DNA from: Gryganskiella cystojenkinii | Lineage: Eukaryota; Mortierellomycota; Mortierellomycetes; Mortierellales; Mortierellaceae | Reading direction: 5' to 3' | Length of the DNA stretch: 36,386 nucleotides | Assembly: GCA_015852425.1 (NCBI GenBank) | Contig: JAAAIG010000248.1 | Span: forward strand, 1 to 36,386 | In this document: positions 21,209 through 31,719 of the stretch, one piece after another | Position numbering within the stretch: position 1 is the stretch's first letter | Layout of the letters: every line of letters begins with the position of its first letter | Position numbers and translations under genes: made by a program | Notes under the pieces: generated by a model | The model's database searches: none | The model's input: only the letters and a program-made list of their open reading frames with translations | What the model was told of the DNA's origin: nothing

Positions 21209-23655
21209 TGTTGTTGTTTGTTGCTGTGCTGGTGTGTTTGTGCCTGCTTTTGTTGATGGTCGAAAAATTAAGCAGGATAAGTGACGATGGTGTTTATTAC
21301 AGGGTATAAAGATGTTTGCGATTGAGCGCGCGCGAGAGGAGAACAAAGAGATTTACAAGAGTTGGATGAGTGGGGGGTTATACAAAGACAGGAACGAAGT
21401 GCAATAACGAAGAAAAAGTGAGAAAAGAAAAGAGAGAAAAAATAAGACCGAGGGGTCCTTTTGTACTTTTTTTCCTCCACGTCCGAGATTGGCGGTTACG
21501 ACGGATATTTTTTTTGAATGAGCTCTGCTGGGGGTTGGCGCAGGAAGACTGAGCTGAAAAAAAAGATGCTCTAGTTTAAAGTGTAAAGTTGCACACATCA
21601 CAAGTTCACATAAAGAGAACAAGAATATCATTCACTTTATTGAAGGATTTGTTGCAGTGACCCCCTTAGCTCGTGCTGTAGGACCTTCAACCTCAAACAT
21701 GCTGCCAAGTCTCCCTCTCCCTTTCTTTTCCCCTTGCACAGCACTACCAATTTTTTTGGTCACACAACGATGAACGGTTCATCACAAATAACCTATTTAC
21801 TTCGGAAACTAAGTGATCGTAGCATTAAACAGATTCATCGAGCAAGCATGACCATGGCCAAAGGACCGATTATTCGTGGGTGAGAGGGCTTTAGGAGAAC
21901 GCTCGTTTCTTTTTCGGAAAAAAAGAGATAACGCCAAAGGAGTCATGCTCTACCCCAACTACCCCAAAGATTTTTTTTTGAGGGTGCAAATTTTTTATTT
22001 TTCTCAAGGTTTTGCGGATCTCATAGATTTGAATGTCCCACAAGAATAAAAATGGGCGAAGGTTGTTCTCGAGAAGGGAAGATGGAGAATAGGGTGCACG
22101 ACAGCCTATCTGATCTATCCAGGCAGCGTGAGCTCTCTATTATTGTTGCTGTCGCTACTTTTTCTCCTTCCTCTGACAACATTGGTGAAATATCGTCGTT
22201 CTAAGAGATACAATACAACCAGGGGTAGCAGATCATGTACAAGTGGAGTTCCATCAGCGTGAATTGAGTCGTTATGGACTAACGAGAACACAGTGTTCTT
22301 CAAGGATTGTAGTCCCAAAATCTACAGTCTGACAGGCCGATATTGAGGGGTGTCATGACAACGGTTTTGCATCATCATTTTGTCGAGCATATTTCCCTTG
22401 ATAGTTTGTATTAAATTATGGGCTTGCACATGCTAGCTCAACAAAAAAAATCGAACGAACTTGAGACGCGTTCGAAAACGTGAGCTCAATTACAACAATA
22501 ACAAAAAAAAATGCCAAGACACTAAAAAGCATCGATTGTCTGCTCGATTTGATCACTTTGCTCAAATACCTTTTCGGCGCCTTTATTGTGTCATCGAAAC
22601 TTGGACAGCGGTCGTCGTGTCGTCGTGGGATGATTTCTTCTAAGGCAATTGTGCGCTGTTGAAAAGAGTTGTCTTATTGTGAAAGAGCATTTTTTCTTTC
22701 TTTGGTGTTCAGTCCTTTGTCAGACGTTATTGTCCACAGAATCCGTGGGTTTGTCAGAATGTGGTTCATCTACCTTGGCGATAAAGCACAAAACGAAAAA
22801 AATAAGATCAAAATAATGTTTGGTAGATGGGGTAAAGGATTTTAATGAACAAAAAATGGCTGAAGAATAAGAGGGAAAAACTGTTGAGAAACAGTACGGA
22901 GGAAATACCCCAAATATGGATCAGAGATCTCTTTTGAGCACATGCAAAGCTCGATTTTGCTCCACATCTGACGGAAACGAGGGGTGAGAGGGACTACGTC
23001 CCCATAACACCTTTCTTTATTCCGAGTTTCCACGCTGCAGACCATAAGTCCCACGTTATTTTTATGGGTGTGGTTGGGGCAGCATGTGAATGAGAACCCT
23101 AAAGTGAACATAAAAATGTTGTGCTCTTGGTCTGTGCGAGAGATGCAAAGCAGATTCCTCATGCTGGATTTTTTTGAGCTAGAAAAAAAACAAAGACTGG
23201 TGCAGCTGTTAAGATAGCTCGACAAGTGGGCGGTTTTGGTCCGTGGACAAAAACCCTTGCGTCAACAGATCAAATAAAACCTCAAGCAGTTTGCTCTCTA
23301 GGTCTTGGCAAAAAGGAATCAAGCTGAGTCGTTCATCTAGCTTAGCCCAATTTTTCCATTTCCAGGACATGTGCGACGGACAACCCTTGAACTTTCAAAA
23401 CCATCTATTCGTCCACGACTGCTGCTGAAGAGCGTAATGAAGCGCGTCTTTTTTAAGGTTCCCTCGAACAGCGTTTTCTTATCTCTTTGCGAGACATAAC
23501 CAGTACGAAACATACGCAAGAATCGTAAGGACGCTACCAATCCCGTTAACAATCTCCAGTGTCCGCAAACAAAAACCAAGGGCCAGAGTGATTTTTTTTT
23601 CCTGAAGATTTTTATTCCAATCGCTTCTTCGTTTTCCGTTAAAAGGACCCTCCGT
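21209..23655. other. 2.4-kb spacer upstream of the P450
   Basis: It should contain the P450 promoter. TTTATT at 23611-23616, read as AATAAA on the minus strand, is about 40 nt beyond the S15 stop and is a likely poly(A) signal. Only short frames occur, none recognisable. The interior is unusually empty for this gene-dense stretch. Confidence 0.5.
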
Positions 23656-24882
23656 TTACTTGAGGGGAATGAAACGGGAAGAGTGGGTGGCACCGATACC
23701 GGGACGACCGTGCTTGACGGGCTTGTAGGTGATCGAGAACTCTCCGAGGTAGTGTCCAATCATCTCGGGCTTGATCTCGACCTGGTTGAAGGTCTTTCCG
23801 TTGTAGACTCCGACGATGGAGCCGATCATCTCGGGAACGACAATCATGTTACGGAGGTGAGTCTTGACAACAGCGGGCTTCTCCATGGCGGGGGCATCCT
23901 TCTTGGCCTGACGCAACTTCTTGATCAAACCCATGGGCTTGCGCTTAAGACCACGCTGGAAACGTCTGCGGGGACGAGCGTTGACGAGGTCCATCAACTG
24001 CTCCGAGGACAAGTCCAAGAGCTTGTCGAGGTCAATTCCGCGGTACGAGAACTTGCGGAAGGTACGCTTCTTCCTGGCGTCCATGGCGGCATCGTCGTGG
24101 TGTTCGTCAGCCTAAGGAGGTATCAGAAGGGATAAAATGTTGGAGAATAGGGTGAATATTCGAACCTTTTCCACTTGTCGAGAAGGGCGTAAAGGGGGGG
24201 AAGACTTTGGTGTATATGGTGTATGCAGTGTTTGCTGCTATTGCTGTCGTTGTTGCCGCAGTTCCTGTTTTGTTTTGTTTGTTTGGACTCCTGCGGCATC
24301 CTGCACTGTCCTATGCCATCGACACATCCTGGATCACTCTTGCGACGGATCGGTGAACTAGTCGCCCCTTTGTTCCTTGAGGCTTATGGGTTTGACAAGA
24401 GACAGTGGAGAGTCGGGACTAAACTCCTATCCTTCCCATACAAATAGGTCCAATCCTCGTGATTGTCCATCAAAGTAAACTGATGTCTACGAGATGTATA
24501 CAATCAGAGGTTTCGTCCTATTTGGCCGCTGTCAAACAGCTTTGCGCGTTGAGTTCCAGATGGATAATCAGATCCTGTCGACACCTCTCCCCGAGCCGAT
24601 TGGTCGAATGCAAGATTGACGTGGTTTGGTCTCCAATCCGATGGAGTCAAATTGATGAGATGCTCCTTCCATCACGATCGAAGAACGCCATGTCGTCCGA
24701 AAAAGTTGACCCTCGTATTTTCCTGCATGTCCCGTCTCGGTACTCCGTATATCGATGGCGTGGTGTTGAGTTGTGTCGATGGATGGATGGATGGCTGCAA
24801 TGGTAGCGTAAAGATCCGTTGGATGGGTTCCATGGGTGTCGGTGCGAAAGGCTCATATGTCCGGCAAAGCAGTCACTACCAT
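23656..24882 (-). CDS. RPS15: 40S ribosomal protein S15 (uS19)
   Basis: The main exon 24111-23656 encodes [15 protein letters not shown] through to the stop and carries uS19 landmarks: [68 protein letters not shown]. It is a cytosolic small-subunit protein of the head, next to the decoding centre. The exon opens right after a CTTAG acceptor and lacks the Met before Ala. The nearest upstream ATG followed by a GT donor is 24882-24880 (CAAAATG|GTAGTG), preceded by a pyrimidine-rich stretch, giving an intron of 768 nt and a protein of 152 residues, the expected size. The internal Met (24084) would shorten the protein by ten residues. Main exon certain; ATG exon inferred. Confidence 0.93.
24778..24794. 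repeat. GATG microsatellite
   Basis: About four tandem GATG units inside the inferred first intron of RPS15. Confidence 0.75.
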
Positions 24883-25077
24883 TTTGAGAATAGTTTGAAA
24901 GGAGGTAAAAAGTAGTGGCGGAACCGGAGCGCTATTATTCGAGTGGGACTTCATTAAGGGGCCTCACTTGTTATTTCTTCGACCAAACGTGTGTCTTTTT
25001 TTATGTCTGCCAACTATCATCTACATGCACAGACAATATCTGTTTGAAGTGTTTTTGACAAGAAGGAAGAGGGGATT

Positions 25078-25083
25078 TTTTAT
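25078..25083 (-). terminator. Poly(A) signal of the acyl-CoA oxidase gene
   Basis: AATAAA on the minus strand, about 75 nt beyond the stop codon. Confidence 0.5.
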
Positions 25084-25158
25084 TGTGTTTTAACAAAGAA
25101 CAATTGATCAAGCGCTCAGAGGCACTCGAAAGTAAACTATTGACAAGTTTCTAGTATT

Positions 25159-27716
25159 TTACAACTTGGAGGAGCCATAGGCGTTGTGGGCTGTGAAACC
25201 CTTGGTCTCGAGCAAGTTGTGATCCATCAACTCGCCTTGGTTATCAATCTCGTTGTAAACCTCCCAACCACCAGAGCCACCAGCAATGGGGGCAAAGATC
25301 AAACGCTCATCAACGCCCATAATATCACTCATTGCCAAACTGTTCTCGCCAACAAGGGCAACAACATCACGTACGTGCTGAGGAACCTTGAGGGCAGTCT
25401 GCTGAGAGATCAAGCCACGAGTCAAGTACCAGGCCAAGTAAGTATCCACCATAGTCAAACCCCAGAGGCGCAACAAGGTCTCAAGAATGGCCCTAATGAA
25501 CGAAAGAATAAGCAAAAAGAGTGAGACTGTAATTAGACACTTCAACATCCTTAACAGCAAATATAATTTAAGTCGAGAATAGTGGGGCGAAAAATCTTAC
25601 TTGGCTCCTCCAGAAACGGTCTCGAGGACCTTGAGGGTCTGCTCGAAGCAGATACGCTCACCATAGGCCTTGGCAGCAGCCTGAATGGTATCAGACTCCT
25701 CACCCATCCAGACCTCGAACAGAGGCTTGCCCTTGCCCATTTTGGAAGCCATGGCGGTGGCGAGCTATTGCAGAGCGGAGACACAAAAACATCAATAACT
25801 TCAGAAAAAGAACTTAGAGTCTCATACTCAGATCCGAGTCTATATGTTGAATTCCTTACCTCCTTGAAGAGGCCAGCCTCGCGGAGCTGGAAGAGCTTGT
25901 AGAGGGTATCGAGCGAGGTGATCTCCCAGCCAATAGCAGACTTGGGATTAGGCAAGTGGCTGCCGTCCAATTGACCCTTCTGGATCAAAGTGACCAACTC
26001 CTTGGCGACCTTCTGCATCAACACAGAGTTGTCACCCTCAGCGGTCATACCAGCGTGAGAGAAGGCAATGAATTGACCGAAACGGTTGACAGAGAGGTAA
26101 CCCTGACCACCGCAACGCTCACGGCAGGTGGTAGCAACGCGTTCAGCGTTCCAGGAAACAAGGGGCTTGATGACGCAGCAGAGGCGGACGACCTCGTCCG
26201 CATCGGCGGGGTTCTGCTTCAAGGAAGCAGCAGCCCAGCGCTCCTTGCAGTAGTTCAATCCAATGTTCAAGATGACAGTCTGAGCGAACAAGGGCAAAAG
26301 AGCTTTCTGCTGCAACTGGTAAACCATGATGGGGGTGTCACTGCATAGAGGGAAGGATTCTTCAGTTTAGTATCAAAGTCAATGGACACCTCTCGCTCTC
26401 GGGCCAATCCATGTCATCAATATTAAAAATACCCACCTCTTGCCCTTGGGTCCGACACAGAGACGGCTGTTGGCGTAACGGAAGGCAATGGCCAAGCAAA
26501 CCTTGGAACCACCCTGGCACAAGGAAGCGATCGCAAGACGACCCGACAACAACTGATCTGCGACTTTGAGGAAACGACCACGACGGTTGGGAATCGAGGA
26601 CGAAAACTTGCCATCGCGCGAGATATCCGAGTACTTGTTCAGGATGTTCTCAGCAGGGACACGAACATGATCAAAGAAGAGCTTGCCATTATCGACACCG
26701 TTGCAACCAAACTTGACACCCATATCCTCGATACGGACACCCTTGGAGGGGGTCATGTCCTCTTCACGGATACGGACCAAGATCGCATTAATACCCTCAT
26801 CCTTGCCAGCGACAATGGTCTGAGCAAAAACGACGCACCACTTGGCATGGACAGCAGACTAAGTAATAGGAACCGAGATTAGATACCCGAGCCGAAAAGA
26901 GCACATAAATACAGCATAATTGAATTGACATGGAGTAACCGCAATTTTTTTTTCACGAGTTTCGACTTACGTTGGTGATCCAGTACTTCTGGGCCTTGAC
27001 GGTAGGGGTGTGGATCTCCCACTCATGAGTTTCGGGGTGCTACAAGGAAATGAAAGGTGTCACCACAGGTTAGCCGATGGATTCCTCGAATAAAGAAAGA
27101 AAAAAAATAGCAAACTCAACTGAAACTAAAGAACACATGGACGATCTGAACTTACGTAGTGAGCCGTGGTCTCCATCTCGATGGCGTTGTTACCATAGCC
27201 CAACTCGGTCAAACCAAAGCATCCGATCGAAGACATGTCGTCGATCTTGGGGAGCAAGTTGCGGTGTCTCTCCGTGCCCAGCTTGATGACGGTACCGCCG
27301 AACAAGTTCCATTGAACGGTCATCTATTATATGACAAAGCAAAGATGGTTAGGCGTTAGAACAAAAAAACAGTAGAGGACGCCCTTGCAACTGGAGTTCG
27401 CAATTGAGCAAGAAAAAGATATCCTTACCTTGGTACCCATGCTGCCGTCAATCATACCAGCGATCTCGTGAGCGGCAAAGATACGGAGAGGGTTCTTCTC
27501 AAAGTCCATGACTGAGATGAACCCTTCGTGGGCAAGACGACGAAGGCGCTGAAGGGCAAGCTCACGCTTGGCCTCCAAGGAAATATCGTAGCGTGGGATA
27601 TAGATGGGGTCCTTGGCAGCAAAGTCTTGCATCTGGCGACGGTGGTCATGGTTGTCGTTGGCGAGGATACGGGCGACCTTGCCGACGTCAGCAGCAGAGA
27701 ACTTGATTCCAGTCAT
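25159..27716 (-). CDS. POX1: Peroxisomal acyl-CoA oxidase
   Basis: Seven exons: 27716-27429, 27323-27156, 27039-26971, 26858-26437, 26340-25860, 25764-25601 and 25492-25159; 641 residues with all phases consistent. It catalyses the first, FAD-dependent step of peroxisomal beta-oxidation, making trans-2-enoyl-CoA and H2O2. Landmarks: [12 protein letters not shown] and METTAHY (flavin/substrate region), [22 protein letters not shown], and the catalytic-base region TAEGDNSVL with Glu at about residue 417. The C-terminus GSSKL is a canonical PTS1, so import into peroxisomes is expected. The start is the only ATG that opens the first exon ([11 protein letters not shown]) and length fits the family. 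Upstream it is divergent from RPL12; downstream RPS15 follows in the same direction. POX1 is the yeast-type name. Confidence 0.95.
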
Positions 27717-28896
27717 TGTTTGAAGACTTGTTCAGAAAAAAAAAATCGGTGAAGCGAATGAATGAATGAAGAGAGACAAAGAATGAGATGAAAAGAACAG
27801 AAAGAGAAAAGAAGAAAGGATTGAAATCAAATGAAATGAATTTCAAGGAGGCGAAGGAAATGAGTGTGAAAAAGGAACTGAAGGAAAAAGGGAAACAAAA
27901 AGGAGTGGGATAGATAGTGTGGGAAACAGCAAAGGAAAAAAGGATCCGGTCGTGAACACATGTTATCGAAAGCGTCCCTTCTTCTCCACACCCTGGCTCA
28001 CTGACTGAACTTTCCGTCTTGCAACTGGGCAACTGGTCAAGATCGTTCATCAGGCAATACGGTCGACTAGTTCGCTCCCACTTCCTGGTGGTACAATCGA
28101 AGGGATACAGAGCCAAAGCAAAAATCGTGTCCCATGTGAAAATCAAAAGTACCGTGATATTTTTTTTTAGCAGTTGATGTGGTCGCCAAAGGGAGGAGCC
28201 CCAGACCAAGGCTCTCTTGTCAGGTGAGATGTGCCACGATGGGATCTGGGTCCCTCTTTGTAGTGGGTCAATGTCTAGCCGAAAAGGCGCAATGGAAATT
28301 TCCTTCAATTGATGAGAGAGGATTGTTGCTTGTTGACCTTGCGTGTCTTGGTTTGTCTGCCAGCAGCGCGAAACTTGTTCGTGGGTGGGAGTCGTGAGAT
28401 GTGAACCAACGTCTTTGTGTGCCCAGTCTGGCTTTGAAAAATATCGTATTTCAGTGGCTGTGAGCCGGTTGACTGAATCCTCCTTTTTCTTTCTCCAAAT
28501 CTTTCATGTATGTGTGAAACAGTCACAACCAAAAGGAACAGTCCATGTGCGATGGATTGAAAAAGATATGGATATCCAACACATCCATTGACGCACACTC
28601 GATACATCCATCGGTCTATGGTTCGCAACCACACCAGCATCGGAATCATCAGGAGTTGTCGCTTTCACCCTTATGATTCCATGAATGATCGATTTTTCCT
28701 CATCTCCCTTGAGGGGATGTATATTGCTGATCAGCGTGTTCATGGTCGATTGCTAGTTTTTTTTGACTTGGATTCCGCTGTTGCAAGGAGAGCAGGAGAC
28801 TCCATATCTCCACTGGAGGACACTCAATACAACGGAAACGAAACCATTGAACGACGAAACTCATCGAAACTCTCTCATTTGATCTGATCCAACAGC
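27717..28896. promoter_or_regulatory. Divergent promoter region, acyl-CoA oxidase / RPL12
   Basis: About 1.18 kb separates two divergent ATGs. The oxidase side is purine-rich on the plus strand (CT-rich leader on its own strand). The L12 side ends in CCAACAG directly before CATG, which resembles a 3' splice site, so L12 may have a 5'-UTR intron. No open frame with protein character is seen. Confidence 0.5.
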
Positions 28897-29508
28897 ATGC
28901 CACCAAAGCTGGACCCCAACGAGATCAAGATCATCTACCTCCGTGCCACCGGAGGAGAGGTCGGAGCTTCCTCCGCTCTTGCCCCCAAGATCGGTCCCCT
29001 CGGTCTCGCCCCCAAGAAGGTCGGTGAAGATATTGCCAAGGCCACCCAGGACTGGAAGGGTCTCCGTGTCACCGTTCAGTTGACCATCCAGAACCGTCAG
29101 GCTACCGTCTCGGTCGTTCCCTCTGCTTCGTCTTTGGTCATCAAGGCCCTCAAGGAGGCCCCCCGTGATCGCAAGAAGGAGAAGAACATCAAGCACAACG
29201 GTAACATCTCCCTCGATGATGTTATTGAGATTGCTCGCATCATGCGCCCCAAGTCCCTTGCCCGTGAGCTCGCTGGTACCGTCAAGGAGATCCTCGGAAC
29301 TGCCTTCTCGGTCGGATGCACCGTTGACGGTCAGTCCCCCAAGGACCTCGGTGATGCCATCGATGCCGGTGAGGTCGAGATCCCTGTAAGTTTTTGAAAA
29401 AAGAAAATTTGGTGGCAATTTTTCTGATTTTTTGATCTGGTGTATTTTTCTGGTCTCGTTTACTTACTCGTTTCTTCTCTTTTTGTTCGTCGTTTTTAGG
29501 AGGCTTAA
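28897..29508 (+). CDS. RPL12: 60S ribosomal protein L12 (uL11)
   Basis: Two exons: 28897-29385 and 29500-29508; 165 residues, the exact family length. The tiny last exon encodes only Glu-Ala-stop. It opens [12 protein letters not shown]; landmarks are [46 protein letters not shown] and GCTVDGQ.P. It binds the GTPase-associated centre of 25S rRNA at the base of the stalk and helps recruit elongation factors. The uL11 N-terminal Pro-Pro-Lys is present. Codon use is strongly C-ending, typical of highly expressed genes, and unlike the small unknown genes nearby. AATAAA follows at 29543-29548. Confidence 0.96.
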
Positions 29509-30074
29509 ATATTTGTATCATGGAAACATTATGCAAAGTAGTAATAAACCTTGCTTTAGGCTTGGATAATTCTCTTTGCTCGCTCAGGATTTGATGTGTC
29601 AGTTTCTATTTTGTGGTATCTTAACGGGACTATGGGATTGAATGAGGTGTAAACGAAAAAATTCCCGAAGAGTGCTGAGTGTTATTGTGTCAGATTGATT
29701 TGCTATTTGTATGTTGTGAGGATGGTTCTTTCTTTGTGCTGTAAAGAGTCTGTTTCTCTGCGTGAAGGTAAGTTTTCTCCATTGACCCGCTAAAATGAAT
29801 AAACATAGTTATTTTATTGTGATGTTATCTCTCTTGCATCATTTGGTATGTGCTTGTGAGTTTCTGTATGGTTTCTAAAGAGTGAGGAGTGCCACGTTGC
29901 ATTCGGGTATGGAGGAGACGCGGGACTCGATCCATATGCTCAAAGACAGGCGTCTTTGATTTAAGCTATTTGACGATGTACAGTCCAAAAAAGGACAAAT
30001 AAAGTCAGTGGGTGTTTTTTGGTCATGGCAAAGTGCGAAGCATGATCAGTACAGCAACAGCCAGAGCCCAATTG
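29509..30074. other. Convergent spacer after RPL12
   Basis: AATAAA at 29543-29548 is the likely L12 poly(A) signal. A perfect 7-bp inverted repeat (CAAAGAC / GTCTTTG, 4-nt loop) is at 29941-29958. An alternative last exon of the minus-strand small protein could lie at 29965-29961. No other gene is seen. Confidence 0.5.
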
Positions 30075-30350
30075 TTAAGGGGAAAATGCACTTTGTGAGT
30101 GAAGCATACCATTTTTGACGTAGGTGAAGTACGCGTAGGTGACATCGACACCAACGACGGCCGAGACAGCCGAGGCAATGGCCAATTTCTGGGTCGAATG
30201 CTGTCCAACCGTAGAAGCAGTTGCAGGTGCGGCGGTGGCAGTGTGCGCGGTAGCCGAAGAGGCAACAGTGGAGGCATGTCGACGAGCGGCGGCCTGAACT
30301 GGGACGCGGACAGATCGGATAGCAGCGGTGGCGATGGTGGAAGCAGACAT
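30075..30350 (-). CDS. Small mitochondrial-type single-pass membrane protein (paralogue A)
   Basis: An intronless reading gives 91 residues. The N-terminus (SVRVPVQAAARRHAST) is rich in Arg, Ala and Ser and lacks acids, as in a mitochondrial targeting sequence. A low-complexity Ala/Thr linker follows, then one hydrophobic segment, LAIASAVSAVVGVDVTYAYF. It is a clear paralogue of the plus-strand gene at 31299, which lies head-to-head with it. Function is not recognised; size and layout recall accessory subunits of inner-membrane respiratory complexes, but that is only analogy. The end is uncertain: reading through gives a tail ending SAFSP, while a GTATGC donor at 30109 and an ATAG acceptor at 29966 would instead give a protein ending YVKNA (81 residues), closer to the partner's YFKKADK. 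Confidence 0.72.
   Translation of the reverse strand: MSASTIATAAIRSVRVPVQAAARRHASTVASSATAHTATAAPATASTVGQHSTQKLAIASAVSAVVGVDVTYAYFTYVKNGMLHSQSAFSP
30120..30197 (-). repeat. 78-bp inverted duplicate, copy A
   Basis: On the minus strand this block matches 31413-31490 (+) at 76 of 78 positions. It covers the membrane segment of paralogue A. Sequence on both sides is much more diverged. Confidence 0.9.
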
Positions 30351-30534
30351 GTTTGTTGTTGAGAGTTGGGAGAGCGACGGGAAGGACTTGGAAGAGGGGA
30401 GGTTGTTTTGCTTGATTGCTTTTGTTTTGATGATAGAGATCTGGAGAAAAAAGAAAGTTGAGCAGGTTAGGTGCATGGTTTTATACACACGACGAACGTC
30501 AACGAAAGCTCCACCTGTGCGCACGTACCGGACG

Positions 30535-30549
30535 ATCGACTTTGACTTT
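30535..30549 (+). repeat. Promoter direct repeat, copy 1
   Basis: ATCGACTTTGACTTT; an exact second copy is at 30911-30925. Confidence 0.85.
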
Positions 30550-30910
30550 GACTTTTTTTTTTTTTGTATTCTTTGTCAAGATTCCCTTTTCTGCTTACCT
30601 CTCGTGATGATCTTCGCTCTTCGGGCCTTCGGTTATGACTGTTTCGGGTGACACAGCAAACGAGCTTCAAGACAAGGGGAAATTGAAGGATATACCAAAC
30701 GAGGTCTTACCAAAGAAAACGTCAATTTGACAAAAAGGCGCTATGTTTGGTTGACAAATTCCCGACCTTTTTTTTTCTGTTGACCAAATCGACAGGTCCT
30801 TGCTCAGTCCTCCTTTCTCTACGCCGCATCGTCGCAGCATTTGTTGATTTCAAATCAGGAAATTTTCTTTTTTTTTTGGTTGTTTTGTCATCTGCGCAAT
30901 GCGATGTCAA

Positions 30911-30925
30911 ATCGACTTTGACTTT
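30911..30925 (+). repeat. Promoter direct repeat, copy 2
   Basis: Exact match to 30535-30549, 376 bp away, within the same divergent promoter. Confidence 0.85.
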
Positions 30926-31176
30926 TGTTTTGTTTTCCTTTGTTTGTTTTGCTGAGGGTGGTTCGGATCGGGGGTCGTTCTTTTTTTGTTGCACAGTTTG
31001 CTTTCGCCTCTGTTGGACATGTCAAAAAAACGAAAAGATCTTCAAGCACGCAACCCTCCTTTCTTTCCTAACACGCCGGGCCAGTTGTGATCCCCTGTGT
31101 AATTGCAACTGATTTTTTTTGGCGCGGTCACGGTAAATTTTCCGTGTTCCACCGACTTTTGACATCCGAACCACGG

Positions 31177-31185
31177 TATAAAAGG
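31177..31185 (+). promoter_or_regulatory. TATA box of paralogue B
   Basis: TATAAAAGG, 114 nt upstream of the ATG at 31299. A leader rich in CA and CAA follows. Confidence 0.65.
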
Positions 31186-31298
31186 ACCATGGTCAATCTT
31201 CGTTGTTTTTTATTCTCCAGACCTCAACAACACAAACAAAAGCAAATCAAAAAAGCTCTTCTTCACTCTCAACCACAAAAAACCCCCAGCAAACCAAC

Positions 31299-31511
31299 AT
31301 GAACGCCACCATTATCCGATCCATTCGCACTCCTCTTCAGGCTGCTGCCCGTCGTTACTCCTCGACTGCCTCCTCTTCCAACACCGCCGCCCCTGCCGCG
31401 ACCGGTCAACACTCGACCCAGAAATTGGCCATTGCGTCGGCTGTCTCGGCCGTCGTTGGTGTCGATGTCACCTACGCGTACTTCACTTACTTCAAGAAAG
31501 CAGACAAGTAG
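31299..31511 (+). CDS. Small mitochondrial-type single-pass membrane protein (paralogue B)
   Basis: An intronless gene of 70 residues, starting MNATIIRSIRTPLQAAARRY. The basic, acid-free N-terminus fits a mitochondrial targeting sequence. A Ser/Ala/Thr linker leads to GQHSTQKLAIASAVSAVVGV, which begins the single membrane segment shared with paralogue A, and the protein ends YFKKADK. The membrane block is identical in protein sequence to paralogue A over 26 residues, while the N-terminal half aligns only loosely. Upstream TATAAAAGG and downstream AATAAA at 31655-31660 support a real transcription unit. Function unknown; an accessory subunit of an inner-membrane complex is one possibility. Confidence 0.8.
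   Translation: MNATIIRSIRTPLQAAARRYSSTASSSNTAAPAATGQHSTQKLAIASAVSAVVGVDVTYAYFTYFKKADK
31413..31490 (+). repeat. 78-bp inverted duplicate, copy B
   Basis: Matches 30197-30120 on the minus strand at 76 of 78 positions; both differences are at third codon positions and silent. Confidence 0.9.
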
Positions 31512-31719
31512 GGACTCCAAAACTTGTCTGGCAAATGAAAGAGCACCGCGCCCCCAACCAAGGGTGACGGGCTTCTCCTCTTATTACTTTTGCACACTCC
31601 CTACTCTTCAGCTTTGAGAAAAGTTCTTCTTTTGACTGTTCATTATTACAGGCCAATAAAAAATCATATGCCTTATCATGTTTTCTGGATTGCAATTATG
31701 TGCATTGTCTTTGTGTCAA

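Larger units (their letters stand above)
30351..31298. promoter_or_regulatory. Bidirectional promoter of the small-protein pair
   Basis: About 950 nt lie between two divergent ATGs of paralogous genes. The 15-mer ATCGACTTTGACTTT occurs twice in the same orientation (30535-30549, 30911-30925), and related TTTGAC / CGACTTTTGAC words recur near 30720 and 31152. On the plus side, TATAAAAGG is at 31177-31185. These repeats are candidate shared control elements. Confidence 0.55.

Noticed and set aside
25956..26348. 130-codon plus-strand frame opposite the acyl-CoA oxidase
   Set aside because: Antisense shadow of conserved exons.
19276..27716. P450 plus acyl-CoA oxidase as a lipid-degradation gene cluster
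   Set aside because: A 2.4-kb spacer and RPS15 lie between them and no shared promoter is seen; proximity in a gene-dense fungal genome is not enough.
28861..29418. 185-codon minus-strand frame opposite RPL12
   Set aside because: Antisense shadow of a highly biased ribosomal-protein coding sequence; the sense strand is clearly uL11.
29899..29965. tRNA-like T-arm word GATCGAGTCC on the minus strand next to a CAAAGAC/GTCTTTG hairpin
   Set aside because: The T-stem does not pair, no acceptor stem can be formed and the A-box is poor; at most a remnant.
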